Shown here piece after piece: positions 18,141 to 25,606 of a DNA stretch of 42,069 bases. The notes below the pieces were generated by a model. It did not search any database. It was not told where the DNA came from and saw nothing but the letters and a program-made list of their open reading frames with translations. Positions within the stretch are counted from its first letter, which is position 1. Every line of letters starts with the position of its first letter. The DNA comes from JBFHES01 sp041584015 (GTDB lineage: Bacteria; Bacteroidota; Bacteroidia; Bacteroidales; M50B96). The stretch spans positions 1-42,069 of the forward strand of contig JBFHES010000010.1 in the NCBI GenBank assembly GCA_041584015.1, read 5' to 3'. The translations under genes were made by a program, and so were the position numbers.

Positions 18141-20084
18141 TTAAACGATTGTACGCTCACCAAGTTTAATAGATAAGGTCTTATTAATTTCCTGTAGATT
18201 TTTCATCACACCAAGAACAGCTATAATTTCTTCGTCAGACAAGGGTTGCTTTAGCTTGTCCTGATTTTGTTTCATCAACTTTTGAATACGGTAATGTTTC
18301 AGAGCAAAGATGGTTTCCGGCACCAGCTCCTTTAGTTTCATTTCCTCGGTTTCAATAAAGTTATCTTTCTTTGTCCAATACCTGCTTAGGTCGTATTCTT
18401 TGCTAAGGATGTTTGCAATAAAGGTACTAATTTCCTGACGTTCATGATTAACCAGTAGTTGTTCGTTTACCTTTCCTGTTGCTTCAACCTGTTGCTCCAG
18501 CAAATCAAATATCTCTCGTAGTTTTGGTTTCTTTAATTCGAGCAAATTCTGCTCACTTTCTATTTCGCGAATAAGCACCTGAGCCACCGTAATAATGTCC
18601 TTGCTCTTATCTTCATTTTCAATCTCGTAGAAAGTAGTATTACCATAGCGCACCATCAGTCGGATAATCTCTTCCTCAAACTGGCTATCCTCATCTTCAT
18701 TCAATTGAATTTGCGATGGTGCCTGCTTTTTAGGGGTAAAGTCTCTGGTGTCATTATAGGGTCTCCTGGCCTGGTCGCCTGCTTTTTTGCGCAATATTTT
18801 GCCAATCTCGCCATAGAGAATTTCCTCGCTTACACCCAACGACGCACTGCACTCCTTTATAAAAACCGAGCGTTTAATTCTGTCGGGTATACTACCAATC
18901 GAACGCACCACTTCGCTAATCATGTTGGCTTTTTTAACCGGATCATGCGCGGCATCTTCCTTTAGTAAAGAGGTTTTAAAAGATATGAAGTCCTTTTCAT
19001 TATTAGCCAAAAACTCCATAAGCTCCGATGAGCTTCTTGACTTGGAGTACGAATCGGGGTCTTCACCAGCAGGGAACAAGACTACCTTAACATTCATGCC
19101 TTCTTCCAGAATCAAATCTATACCTCTTAAGGAGGCCTTAATGCCAGCTTCATCGCCATCGTACAAAATGGTAATATTTGGCGTAAAGCGTTTAATTAAA
19201 CGAATCTGATCGACCGTAAGCGATGTTCCTGATGATGCTACAACATTCTCAATTCCGGCCTGGTGAAACGAGATCACATCGGTATATCCTTCAACCAGAT
19301 AGCAATTCTCCTTTTGTACAATCGAACGCTTGGCTTGATAAATACCGTAAAGTACCTTGCTTTTGTGATAGATTTCAGACTCAGGCGAATTCAGGTACTT
19401 TGCCACTTTTTTATCGGTAACCAATGTACGACCACCAAAGGCAATAACCCGCCCAGCCAAATCATGAATGGGAAACATCACTCGCGCACTAAAGCGATCG
19501 ACAATCCAATCGTCCTTTTTAATGGTTAGACCTGCAGCCACCAAGTAATCGAGCTTGTAACCTTTTTTCACGCAATCATCTGTAAAAGCCCGCTTTTTGT
19601 CAAGGCAATAACCAACCTGAAACTTCTCAATTATGTCTTCACGAAAACCTCTTTCAACCAGATACGAATGCCCAATGCTTTTTCCGTCGGGGTGTGTTTT
19701 CAATGTTTTTGTAAAATACTCCTGCGCATAGGCCGAAACAATCATCAGGCTTTCTTTGGTATTTCGTTGCTCTACCTGTTCAGGTGTCAGCTCTTTCTCC
19801 TCAAACTCTACATGATATTTCTTAGCAAGAAACTTTAATGCCTCCACATACGACATGTTTTCAAGCTCCATGATAAAGTTGACAGAATTACCTCCTTTGC
19901 CGCAACCAAAACATTTATAAATACCTTTGGATGGAGAAACCGTAAACGAAGGAGTTTTCTCATTATGAAAAGGACACAGTCCTAAAAAATTCACTCCACG
20001 TTTTTTCAGCGTCACAAAGTCGCCAACTACATCTACTATTTCAGCAGATTCATAAATTTTATCTATTGATGCCTGATCTATCAT
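18141..20084 (-). CDS. dnaG: DNA primase
   Basis: Synthesises RNA primers at the replication fork. The 647-aa protein has the canonical order. The N-terminal zinc ribbon has Cys37, His40, Cys58 and Cys61 (CPFHNEKTPSF and YKCFGCGKGG). The RNA polymerase core follows with RVMFPIHDLAGRVIAFGGR. The Toprim metal sites are VEGYTDVISF and ILYDGDEAGI. The C-terminal region after about residue 430 is the variable helicase-binding part. A -7 element lies 58 bases upstream. No sigma factor or rpsU gene is next to it, unlike the enterobacterial macromolecular-synthesis operon; the following gene is a PPOx protein. Confidence 0.98.
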   Translation of the reverse strand: MIDQASIDKIYESAEIVDVVGDFVTLKKRGVNFLGLCPFHNEKTPSFTVSPSKGIYKCFGCGKGGNSVNFIMELENMSYVEALKFLAKKYHVEFEEKELTPEQVEQRNTKESLMIVSAYAQEYFTKTLKTHPDGKSIGHSYLVERGFREDIIEKFQVGYCLDKKRAFTDDCVKKGYKLDYLVAAGLTIKKDDWIVDRFSARVMFPIHDLAGRVIAFGGRTLVTDKKVAKYLNSPESEIYHKSKVLYGIYQAKRSIVQKENCYLVEGYTDVISFHQAGIENVVASSGTSLTVDQIRLIKRFTPNITILYDGDEAGIKASLRGIDLILEEGMNVKVVLFPAGEDPDSYSKSRSSSELMEFLANNEKDFISFKTSLLKEDAAHDPVKKANMISEVVRSIGSIPDRIKRSVFIKECSASLGVSEEILYGEIGKILRKKAGDQARRPYNDTRDFTPKKQAPSQIQLNEDEDSQFEEEIIRLMVRYGNTTFYEIENEDKSKDIITVAQVLIREIESEQNLLELKKPKLREIFDLLEQQVEATGKVNEQLLVNHERQEISTFIANILSKEYDLSRYWTKKDNFIETEEMKLKELVPETIFALKHYRIQKLMKQNQDKLKQPLSDEEIIAVLGVMKNLQEINKTLSIKLGERTIV

Positions 20085-20142
20085 TCAATGTGCTCCCTGA
20101 TTCTCAACGTCCTACGTCACGCCTCTTGCTTCTCTAAAAATA

Positions 20143-20150
20143 CAAAAATA
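20143..20150 (-). promoter_or_regulatory. -7 promoter element of dnaG
   Basis: The minus strand reads TATTTTTG, a perfect TAnnTTTG, 58 bases upstream of the dnaG ATG. No -33 TTTG at the usual distance. Confidence 0.4.
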
Positions 20151-20254
20151 TGTCAATTCTCAATTGCTAAAACTTCAATCCAAAACTACTTTCAATCATA
20201 TTTATCATTAATGCCGGCTTTGCCAAAATGCATTCTTTACCATTGTTATTCCAA

Positions 20255-20286
20255 CTTGCTGGCCTGCATCATCTTTTGTAGTTTTG
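20255..20286 (+). promoter_or_regulatory. Promoter of the sirtuin gene
   Basis: CTTG (20255-20258) is followed after 20 bases by TAGTTTTG (20279-20286), a perfect -7 element with a 3/4 match at -33. It lies 27 bases upstream of the ATG at 20314. Confidence 0.55.
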
Positions 20287-20313
20287 TCTATCAACCAATA
20301 CAAATTACAATAG

Positions 20314-21012
20314 ATGAAAAAGCTTGTTGTATTATCAGGTGCGGGCATAAGCGCAGAGAGCGGTTTACGTACATTCAGAGAAATGGGTGGTTTATGGGAA
20401 GAGTATGATATTACCGAAGTTGCGAGCCCTGACGGATGGCAACGCGATCCACATCTTGTGCTGGATTTTTACAACCAACGAAGGAAACAACTATTGGAAT
20501 GCGAACCGAACGAAGGGCACAAAGCCCTGGCTGAATTGGAACAATATTTTGATGTTGAGATTGTAACTCAAAACGTTGATGATTTGCACGAGCGAGGTGG
20601 CAGCTCTAACATTCTTCACTTACATGGTGAACTCAAGAAAGTACGCAGCACAACCAACCCGGAGCTTGTACATGAACTAGCTGACTGGGAATTAAAATGG
20701 GGAGATTTATGTGAGGAGGGGTCTCAATTGCGTCCTCATATTGTTTGGTTTGGCGAAGAAGTTCCTGCCATTCCGGAAGCGGCACAAAAATTTAGAACGG
20801 CTGATTACTGCGTGGTTATTGGTACATCGTTAAATGTTTATCCGGCAGCCGGACTGCTTGGCTATTTACCATCTCATGCAAAAATATATTTAATCGATCC
20901 AAACAAAACCGCCATCTATCAATCTAACAACCTTACCTACATTACAGAGAATGCAACCACGGGAGTAAAAAAACTCAAAGAGCTATTGCTTAAAGAACTT
21001 GGATTACAATAA
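20314..21012 (+). CDS. cobB: NAD-dependent protein deacylase (sirtuin, SIRT5/CobB-like) without zinc tetrad
   Basis: 232-residue Sir2-family enzyme that removes acyl groups from lysine using NAD+. Seen are the NAD-binding GAGIS (9-13), TQNVDDLH (85-92), catalytic His104 in LHLHGE, RPHIVWFGE (140-148) and the later VIGTSLNVYPAAGL. FYNQRR (52-57) supplies Tyr53 and Arg56, the pair that binds succinyl/malonyl groups in SIRT5 and E. coli CobB. The four zinc cysteines expected between HGE and RPH are absent: the first position is Ser112 (KVRSTT) and only Cys133 remains in that stretch. The enzyme therefore looks like a zinc-less desuccinylase-type sirtuin. The reading frame is intact and of normal length, so this is not a frameshift. 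Confidence 0.92.
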   Translation: MKKLVVLSGAGISAESGLRTFREMGGLWEEYDITEVASPDGWQRDPHLVLDFYNQRRKQLLECEPNEGHKALAELEQYFDVEIVTQNVDDLHERGGSSNILHLHGELKKVRSTTNPELVHELADWELKWGDLCEEGSQLRPHIVWFGEEVPAIPEAAQKFRTADYCVVIGTSLNVYPAAGLLGYLPSHAKIYLIDPNKTAIYQSNNLTYITENATTGVKKLKELLLKELGLQ

Positions 21013-21035
21013 TACAACACTCTTATAAACGCAAA

Positions 21036-21064
21036 AACGGGAACCATTTAATGATTCCCGTTTT
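21036..21064. terminator. Bidirectional terminator between the sirtuin and a T9SS-cargo gene
   Basis: AACGGGAACCAT and ATGATTCCCGTT (21036-21047 and 21051-21062) pair with one mismatch. The stem has T runs on the plus side (21061-21064) and A runs on the other (21033-21037), suiting the two convergent genes. Confidence 0.8.
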
Positions 21065-21084
21065 GTATATCTATAGGTTTGGTC

Positions 21085-21798
21085 TTATTTAATCACCAAA
21101 CGTTCTGTTTTAAGAATATCAGAACCTCGTCCGATTGTATAAAAATATACACCAGCATTAAGATCAGAAACACGAACAAATGAACTTCCTGAATTATCAT
21201 TCAGATCAATGTGCTTAACTTCTGTTCCCAGCATATTGTATAAAGTAAACCAGCTATCCTTTTCAGTTAATTGATAATCTAAATGCACGATATCAGATGC
21301 AGGATTAGGATAAACGTTTAAGTATGTAAGAATCTCTTCTTTTCCGTTTGGTCCAGTTACAAAGTTTACATCCACATAAACTGTGTCTGTTGGATTTTCG
21401 GCAGTCCAGAATACATATCGCATTGAAGTGGTTCCTGGGTTACCTTTGGCATTATAATGACAAGAAAAACCAGCAAGGCCAGAAAGTGTGGTACCACCAC
21501 CAATTGCAACAGAATTGCTTGCTTCATAAATATTTGGAGGATAACATGAACCCAGACAGAAATAGTTCTCTGAATCAGTAATTACTGAAAGCTCAACTTT
21601 CTTTGCAAATACATTAATCTCTGTGCCGAAGTTATTAACTAGATCAAGCTCTTCTGCGAACTCACCAGTATCAGGACCACTAATGGTATGCACCATTCCG
21701 TTTAGTGTGTTTCCACCATGATCGGTAACAATTAATTGAGCATTTACCAATAGGCCAAAAGCGGCTACAAATGATATAAGGAATAAAATTTTCTTCAT
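21085..21798 (-). CDS. Secreted protein with T9SS type A sorting domain (237 aa)
   Basis: The signal peptide is MKKILFLISFVAAFGLLVNAQ. The middle region (about 22-155) is a beta-rich domain with an FCLGSCYPP segment (Cys pair about 82 and 86) and a third Cys in FSCHYN; its function is unknown. The C-terminus is a T9SS type A sorting domain: YLNVYPNPASDIVHLDY, LYNMLGTEVKHIDL, GVYFYTIGRG and the final ERLVIK. This domain directs export through the outer membrane and is removed on attachment. The gene has its own promoter and a shared terminator and lies next to an Omp28-like T9SS cargo. Confidence 0.9.
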   Translation of the reverse strand: MKKILFLISFVAAFGLLVNAQLIVTDHGGNTLNGMVHTISGPDTGEFAEELDLVNNFGTEINVFAKKVELSVITDSENYFCLGSCYPPNIYEASNSVAIGGGTTLSGLAGFSCHYNAKGNPGTTSMRYVFWTAENPTDTVYVDVNFVTGPNGKEEILTYLNVYPNPASDIVHLDYQLTEKDSWFTLYNMLGTEVKHIDLNDNSGSSFVRVSDLNAGVYFYTIGRGSDILKTERLVIK

Positions 21799-21821
21799 CT
21801 CTTCAGTTTTTAATAGTAGCT

Positions 21822-21829
21822 CAAAAATA
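21822..21829 (-). promoter_or_regulatory. -7 promoter element of the 237-aa T9SS-cargo gene
   Basis: The minus strand reads TATTTTTG, 23 bases upstream of the ATG at 21798. Confidence 0.4.
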
Positions 21830-21891
21830 GGTTTTTCGAATTTAGAATAAAAAGAAAGCGAATATTTTTAACAACTATTAATGATTTTAAC

Positions 21892-21922
21892 AAAAAAACC
21901 GGTCTTAATAAAAGACCGGTTT
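21892..21922 (-). terminator. Terminator of the Omp28-like gene
   Basis: The perfect 11-bp stem AAACCGGTCTT / AAGACCGGTTT (21896-21906 and 21912-21922) is followed on the minus strand by a T run (plus A run 21892-21898). It is 22 bases past the stop at 21944. Confidence 0.9.
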
Positions 21923-21943
21923 CCTATTTATTTCTAATTATTC

Positions 21944-23725
21944 TTATTGGATAATTAATCTTTCAGTTGCAACACCAGCTTCAGTTCTTACACTCATCAT
22001 GTAAATACCAGTTGCCAGGTCAGCTACATTAATCTCAGTTTGAGTTGTTCCAGCTACTACGTTTTCAACGATAACTTTAACAATTTGTCCTTGATTATTG
22101 TAAATACTAAAGTTAACAGTTTGAGCAGTTTCAACAGTTAAAGCTACATTAGCAACATTTGATGTTGGGTTTGGAGCAATTACGAAACCACCTTCAAATA
22201 CTTCAGAAACAATGCTGTTAACAGTCATATCAGTAACTTCGAAAGGCTTAACGTCTTCAGCAGTATACTGTCCACCTGAAGCAACAACAGTTCCTTCAGA
22301 ATCAGTAATTGTATAATAACCTGCACCATAACCAGCGTCGATTCCGTCGCCATAAGCATCAGTAATTTTAAATTCGTAGCAACCTAAAGCTGGTAACCAG
22401 ATATCTAATTCTTCAACAACAGCAATTCCGTTAGCTGATAAGTCAGTATAAGGACCACCTGATTCAAGAACAGTTCCGTTAGCATCAACAAAAGCCCACT
22501 CAATTTCTGAACCATATCGGTCTTGAGCTAACTCAAAATATACCTTACTCCATGAACCAGGAGCTGCCATAATATCAGTGGTTGCATCATTATTAGTTGC
22601 ATCTTCATCAGCTACACCGTTTGTTGAGGTAGTTGTAACAGTTAGTGTGTTGGTTGCCATCATTGTAAATGTAACAGCTGGTAAAAGAACTTCTGCTTCC
22701 TGGAATGGAGTTAAAGTACCTGTCCAAGCCATTGTCATAGGAGTTTCGCCATTAACGCTATACTCAATATCTAATGAAGTAAGATCGGTTCCACCTAAGT
22801 TCTGAATTTTTACGATAGGCTCAATTGTAGGATCACAAATATCAGCAGGAGCTTTTAGACCAAATACTCTAGCGTCATTCTGAGTTGGGAAGTTAACAAA
22901 TGTAGGATGAACTAATTTACCACTCTCAATTTCTTGAGTAGTTTCAGTTACAAATACACCAACCTCAAGATTACCCATATTTACAGGAACACCATTAATG
23001 TCTGTAGGAATAGCATAAGTATAAGTAGCTGTCCAGAAGTCACCACTAGCAACAGTTGTAATTTCTTCTCCCCACTGACCAGTTACAAGGTCACGTAACA
23101 TGTGGTGGTGCATGTAATTACCGTTTGGTAACATCATTTCAGGATAGAAGTTAGCTCCACCTGTTTGAGGACCTTCAACATTGTTTTGTAAGATAGCTAC
23201 GTTAACAAAGTTTGAAGCAGAAGCACTGTTGTCAGTAAAATATACTTCAACAACAATTGTCATTGTTCCTGTTGCAATATCAATTTCTGCAGTAGCGTCA
23301 GCATTCACATAAGATGTTTCAGCTAAAACAATATCACCAGCATCATCCCAGTCACCACGACTCATAGCCGTACCATTAGCTTGCTGCATTCCAGCAAATA
23401 AATGACGGTTAACAGTTCCAGCAGGATATCCAGCTAAATCACTTTGTCCAGCAATAGCATCGCCCCAAGCAGTTCTAAAATCTGGCTCACCAGCATTTGG
23501 ATTAGCATAACCACCGGTATGGATGTTAATCAATAATACATCACCAGGATTTGCTTCAGCATACTCATTCGCAAGTTTATGTCCGTCTGGGCAGTAAACG
23601 CAATGAATACCTGTAAATTCTTCAATTACAACGTTTCTATTTTCAACAGCAGTAGACACAAAAGTCTGAGCCATTACGAAAGTAGTCATCAGTGCAAAAA
23701 CAAAAAGTGTAAAAATTTTCTTCAT
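21944..23725 (-). CDS. Omp28-related secreted protein with T9SS sorting domain
   Basis: 593 residues from the ATG at 23725 (MKKIFTLFVF); an upstream in-frame ATG at 23785 would bury the signal peptide and is rejected. The signal ends FVMAQ. The N-terminal domain is Omp28-like with a thioredoxin-type opening, NVVIEEFTGIHCVYCPDGH, where Cys42 and Cys45 form a CxxC pair, followed by LLINIHTGGY. Middle beta-sandwich regions include a CARDB-like repeat (IVKIQNLGGTDLTSLDIEYS) and a later segment with DAYGDGIDAGYGAGYY. The C-terminus is a T9SS type A signal (FVIAPNPTSN ... GIYMMSVRTEAGVATERLIIQ). It is probably displayed on the cell surface or released; the redox role of the CxxC is inference. Confidence 0.9.
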   Translation of the reverse strand: MKKIFTLFVFALMTTFVMAQTFVSTAVENRNVVIEEFTGIHCVYCPDGHKLANEYAEANPGDVLLINIHTGGYANPNAGEPDFRTAWGDAIAGQSDLAGYPAGTVNRHLFAGMQQANGTAMSRGDWDDAGDIVLAETSYVNADATAEIDIATGTMTIVVEVYFTDNSASASNFVNVAILQNNVEGPQTGGANFYPEMMLPNGNYMHHHMLRDLVTGQWGEEITTVASGDFWTATYTYAIPTDINGVPVNMGNLEVGVFVTETTQEIESGKLVHPTFVNFPTQNDARVFGLKAPADICDPTIEPIVKIQNLGGTDLTSLDIEYSVNGETPMTMAWTGTLTPFQEAEVLLPAVTFTMMATNTLTVTTTSTNGVADEDATNNDATTDIMAAPGSWSKVYFELAQDRYGSEIEWAFVDANGTVLESGGPYTDLSANGIAVVEELDIWLPALGCYEFKITDAYGDGIDAGYGAGYYTITDSEGTVVASGGQYTAEDVKPFEVTDMTVNSIVSEVFEGGFVIAPNPTSNVANVALTVETAQTVNFSIYNNQGQIVKVIVENVVAGTTQTEINVADLATGIYMMSVRTEAGVATERLIIQ

Positions 23726-24106
23726 AATATTAAGTTTAGATTCAACTATAGAGGGCGAATTTATAAATTTTAGTGAACTAACCATGCGCTCAACTTAATT
23801 TTACTCTCGTTATTAACAGAATTATTTACGCAAGAATGTGGGTTGCTTATAGTATTCCTGCCGAATTTCCTATCTGCAAATGAAAAGCGACCGATAGGTC
23901 TAAAAGAAGTTTCAACCTAAGCATACAGCATCAATTAACAAACTTTTAACGTTTGGCGTTTTATGCGATCAAATTATTGTTTCATGGATTTTAATTCTTA
24001 CTAAACACTGTCTCCATTGAGTTATTGCAGCTAAATAAAATAAACTCAAATCAACACTAGAACTCAATTTAAAAGCCTCTAAACACCAACGTCATTGCCC
24101 ACAAAG
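23726..24106. other. 380-base gap with no gene seen
   Basis: This is the upstream region of the Omp28-like gene. The only items noted are a weak -7-like TAAATTCG on the minus strand (plus 23756-23763) and a 6-bp inverted repeat CCTATC...GATAGG (23869-23898). No ORF, RNA gene or repeat could be supported. Confidence 0.5.
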
Positions 24107-24147
24107 CAAAAGCACCAACCGGTACTATTACATTACCAATTGGTGCT
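24107..24147 (-). terminator. Terminator of the C1 peptidase gene
   Basis: AGCACCAACCGGTA and TACCAATTGGTGCT (24111-24124 and 24134-24147) pair along 14 positions on the minus-strand RNA, with two G-U pairs. A TTTT run follows (plus 24107-24110). The wobble pairs are stable only in the minus-strand transcript, which fits the gene ending at 24189. Confidence 0.75.
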
Positions 24148-24188
24148 TACAATATTATTTGTCTTCTGAGGAAACCCTCATTAACAAT

Positions 24189-25385
24189 CTATTTTAGACC
24201 AAGCTTCTTTTTAATGTTCTTTGGAATAGCATCTTTATGCACCATAATACTCATGGTTTTGTACTTCATAAATGGAACAGAAGCGTAAAAATATCCATCA
24301 TATTTATTACTTGCTGCCCAAGAGTTTTTCACGTAGTAATACTTACTTCCGTTTTGGTCTTTAGCCATTCCAACAATGTGCATTCCATGATCATCAGTAG
24401 TTTCGTAATTATCATAAGCTGCCTGACGCAATTCAGGAGTAATTTCTTTCTCATCACCTGGAGCATCGAATTTGTATAACTGAGCTTGTTTCTCACGAGC
24501 ACTCATTTCTTGCCACTTAAGGATTTCTGAGTCGCTCATATCTTTTGTATTGGCAGCTGGAACTACGGCAATTCCTTTTCGGTATGCAAAACCTTTCTCG
24601 CTTACATCGCTGGCCCAACCAATTGAATAACCATTCTCAATGGAATAATCCATTACTTCAATCATCTCGTCTAAAGGTACATTGTATACTTGTCCCCACA
24701 TCCAGTTGTCGGGCACTTCAATTACAAATGGCTTGTAATATGGGTGATGTGTGTATGATGAAATCTCAACATAATCATCCATATCCAGACCTAACATATC
24801 GGCAAAAGATTCAGGTGTATACTCTTTTCCTTCATATTCGAATTTTGTTGGATAATCTCCTAAATAAGCATCTAACAAACCTTCGAAACCCTTGTGCCAT
24901 ACTGGAGTTAACTTCTTATTCTTGTTCTTAACCACACCATCAACATAGGCTGCAAGAACGGCATCCATCTCTCCATGAATATGACCGTCTTCGCCAATCT
25001 CGAGTCCTTTATAGGCACCTTCAGGAACAATACCATATTTCTTCCACATGCTGGTTACATCATGAAATGCACCACCACCACCAAAATTAATATTACCATG
25101 CATACGAACCGCTAATTTAGCTTTATCGGCATAGGCCTGACGAACAATAAACATCTCGGCTAAATTGAATTCGCCTTTACCTGTACGAATTAATTCAGAC
25201 TCAAGAAAAGACAAACCTGAAAAACTCCAACAAGTACCTGATCGGTTCTGATCTTTAACAGTAGTAGTTGGTAATTTTTTGATCATCTCAAACTGATAAC
25301 CTTCTATTTGTTGATCTGCCTCTTGCGCCATAAGGCTCATTGGCAATACAATACTTAATAAAATGAATACTATTTTTCTTGTCAT
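24189..25385 (-). CDS. C1 family cysteine peptidase, bleomycin-hydrolase/aminopeptidase C type, exported
   Basis: 398-residue papain-fold peptidase of the C1B group. The signal peptide is residues 1-21 (MTRKIVFILLSIVLPMSLMAQ). The active-site elements are Gln46 and Cys52 in QNRSGTCWSFS, His336 in DDHGMHIVG and Asn354 in VKNSWA. C1B enzymes are usually cytosolic aminopeptidases gated by their own C-terminus; Bacteroidota versions with a signal peptide are probably periplasmic. The C-terminus here (KKLGLK) extends beyond the catalytic domain, as in that group. With the S46 dipeptidyl-peptidase in the same window, it points to a peptide-scavenging lifestyle. A -7 element TACTTTTG precedes it and a strong terminator follows. 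Confidence 0.92.
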   Translation of the reverse strand: MTRKIVFILLSIVLPMSLMAQEADQQIEGYQFEMIKKLPTTTVKDQNRSGTCWSFSGLSFLESELIRTGKGEFNLAEMFIVRQAYADKAKLAVRMHGNINFGGGGAFHDVTSMWKKYGIVPEGAYKGLEIGEDGHIHGEMDAVLAAYVDGVVKNKNKKLTPVWHKGFEGLLDAYLGDYPTKFEYEGKEYTPESFADMLGLDMDDYVEISSYTHHPYYKPFVIEVPDNWMWGQVYNVPLDEMIEVMDYSIENGYSIGWASDVSEKGFAYRKGIAVVPAANTKDMSDSEILKWQEMSAREKQAQLYKFDAPGDEKEITPELRQAAYDNYETTDDHGMHIVGMAKDQNGSKYYYVKNSWAASNKYDGYFYASVPFMKYKTMSIMVHKDAIPKNIKKKLGLK

Positions 25386-25408
25386 AATTAAAGATTTATA
25401 ATTTTAAG

Positions 25409-25416
25409 CAAAAGTA
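25409..25416 (-). promoter_or_regulatory. -7 promoter element of the C1 peptidase gene
   Basis: The minus strand reads TACTTTTG, 23 bases upstream of the ATG; TTTG occurs 17 bases further upstream (plus 25434-25437), slightly closer than usual. Confidence 0.45.
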
Positions 25417-25535
25417 GAAAAATTTAGGAATCACAAATTTACAAACACCCTATTTTAAAACAACTATGCCTATGCTTGCATTCATGTGAAAAATTTTAGC
25501 TGAACAATAAAAAGCCTAAATATGCGTATCATGTT

Positions 25536-25556
25536 TTTGATACACATGGTATCAAA
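25536..25556. promoter_or_regulatory. Perfect inverted repeat upstream of ppk1, possible operator
   Basis: The arms TTTGATAC (25536-25543) and GTATCAAA (25549-25556) are perfect inverted repeats around a 5-base centre. The repeat ends 15 bases before a TACCTTAG -7-like element (25572-25579) and 50 bases before the ppk1 ATG, so a bound regulator would cover the -33 region. Confidence 0.45.
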
Positions 25557-25606
25557 TGACGATGTGTTTTGTACCTTAGCAAAAATACCTTTATCAACCA
25601 TATTAT

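Noticed and set aside
20626..20740. Frameshift explaining loss of the sirtuin zinc cysteines
   Set aside because: The frame runs through without stops, the flanking motifs HGE and RPHIVWFGE are in the same frame, and the spacing is close to that of zinc-containing relatives.
23869..23898. Inverted repeat CCTATC/GATAGG as a regulatory site
   Set aside because: Six-base arms with an 18-base gap are expected by chance in a window this size.
25536..25556. Fnr/Crp-type box upstream of ppk1
   Set aside because: The half-sites TTGAT and ATCAA are 9 bases apart rather than 4, so it is reported only as a generic inverted repeat.
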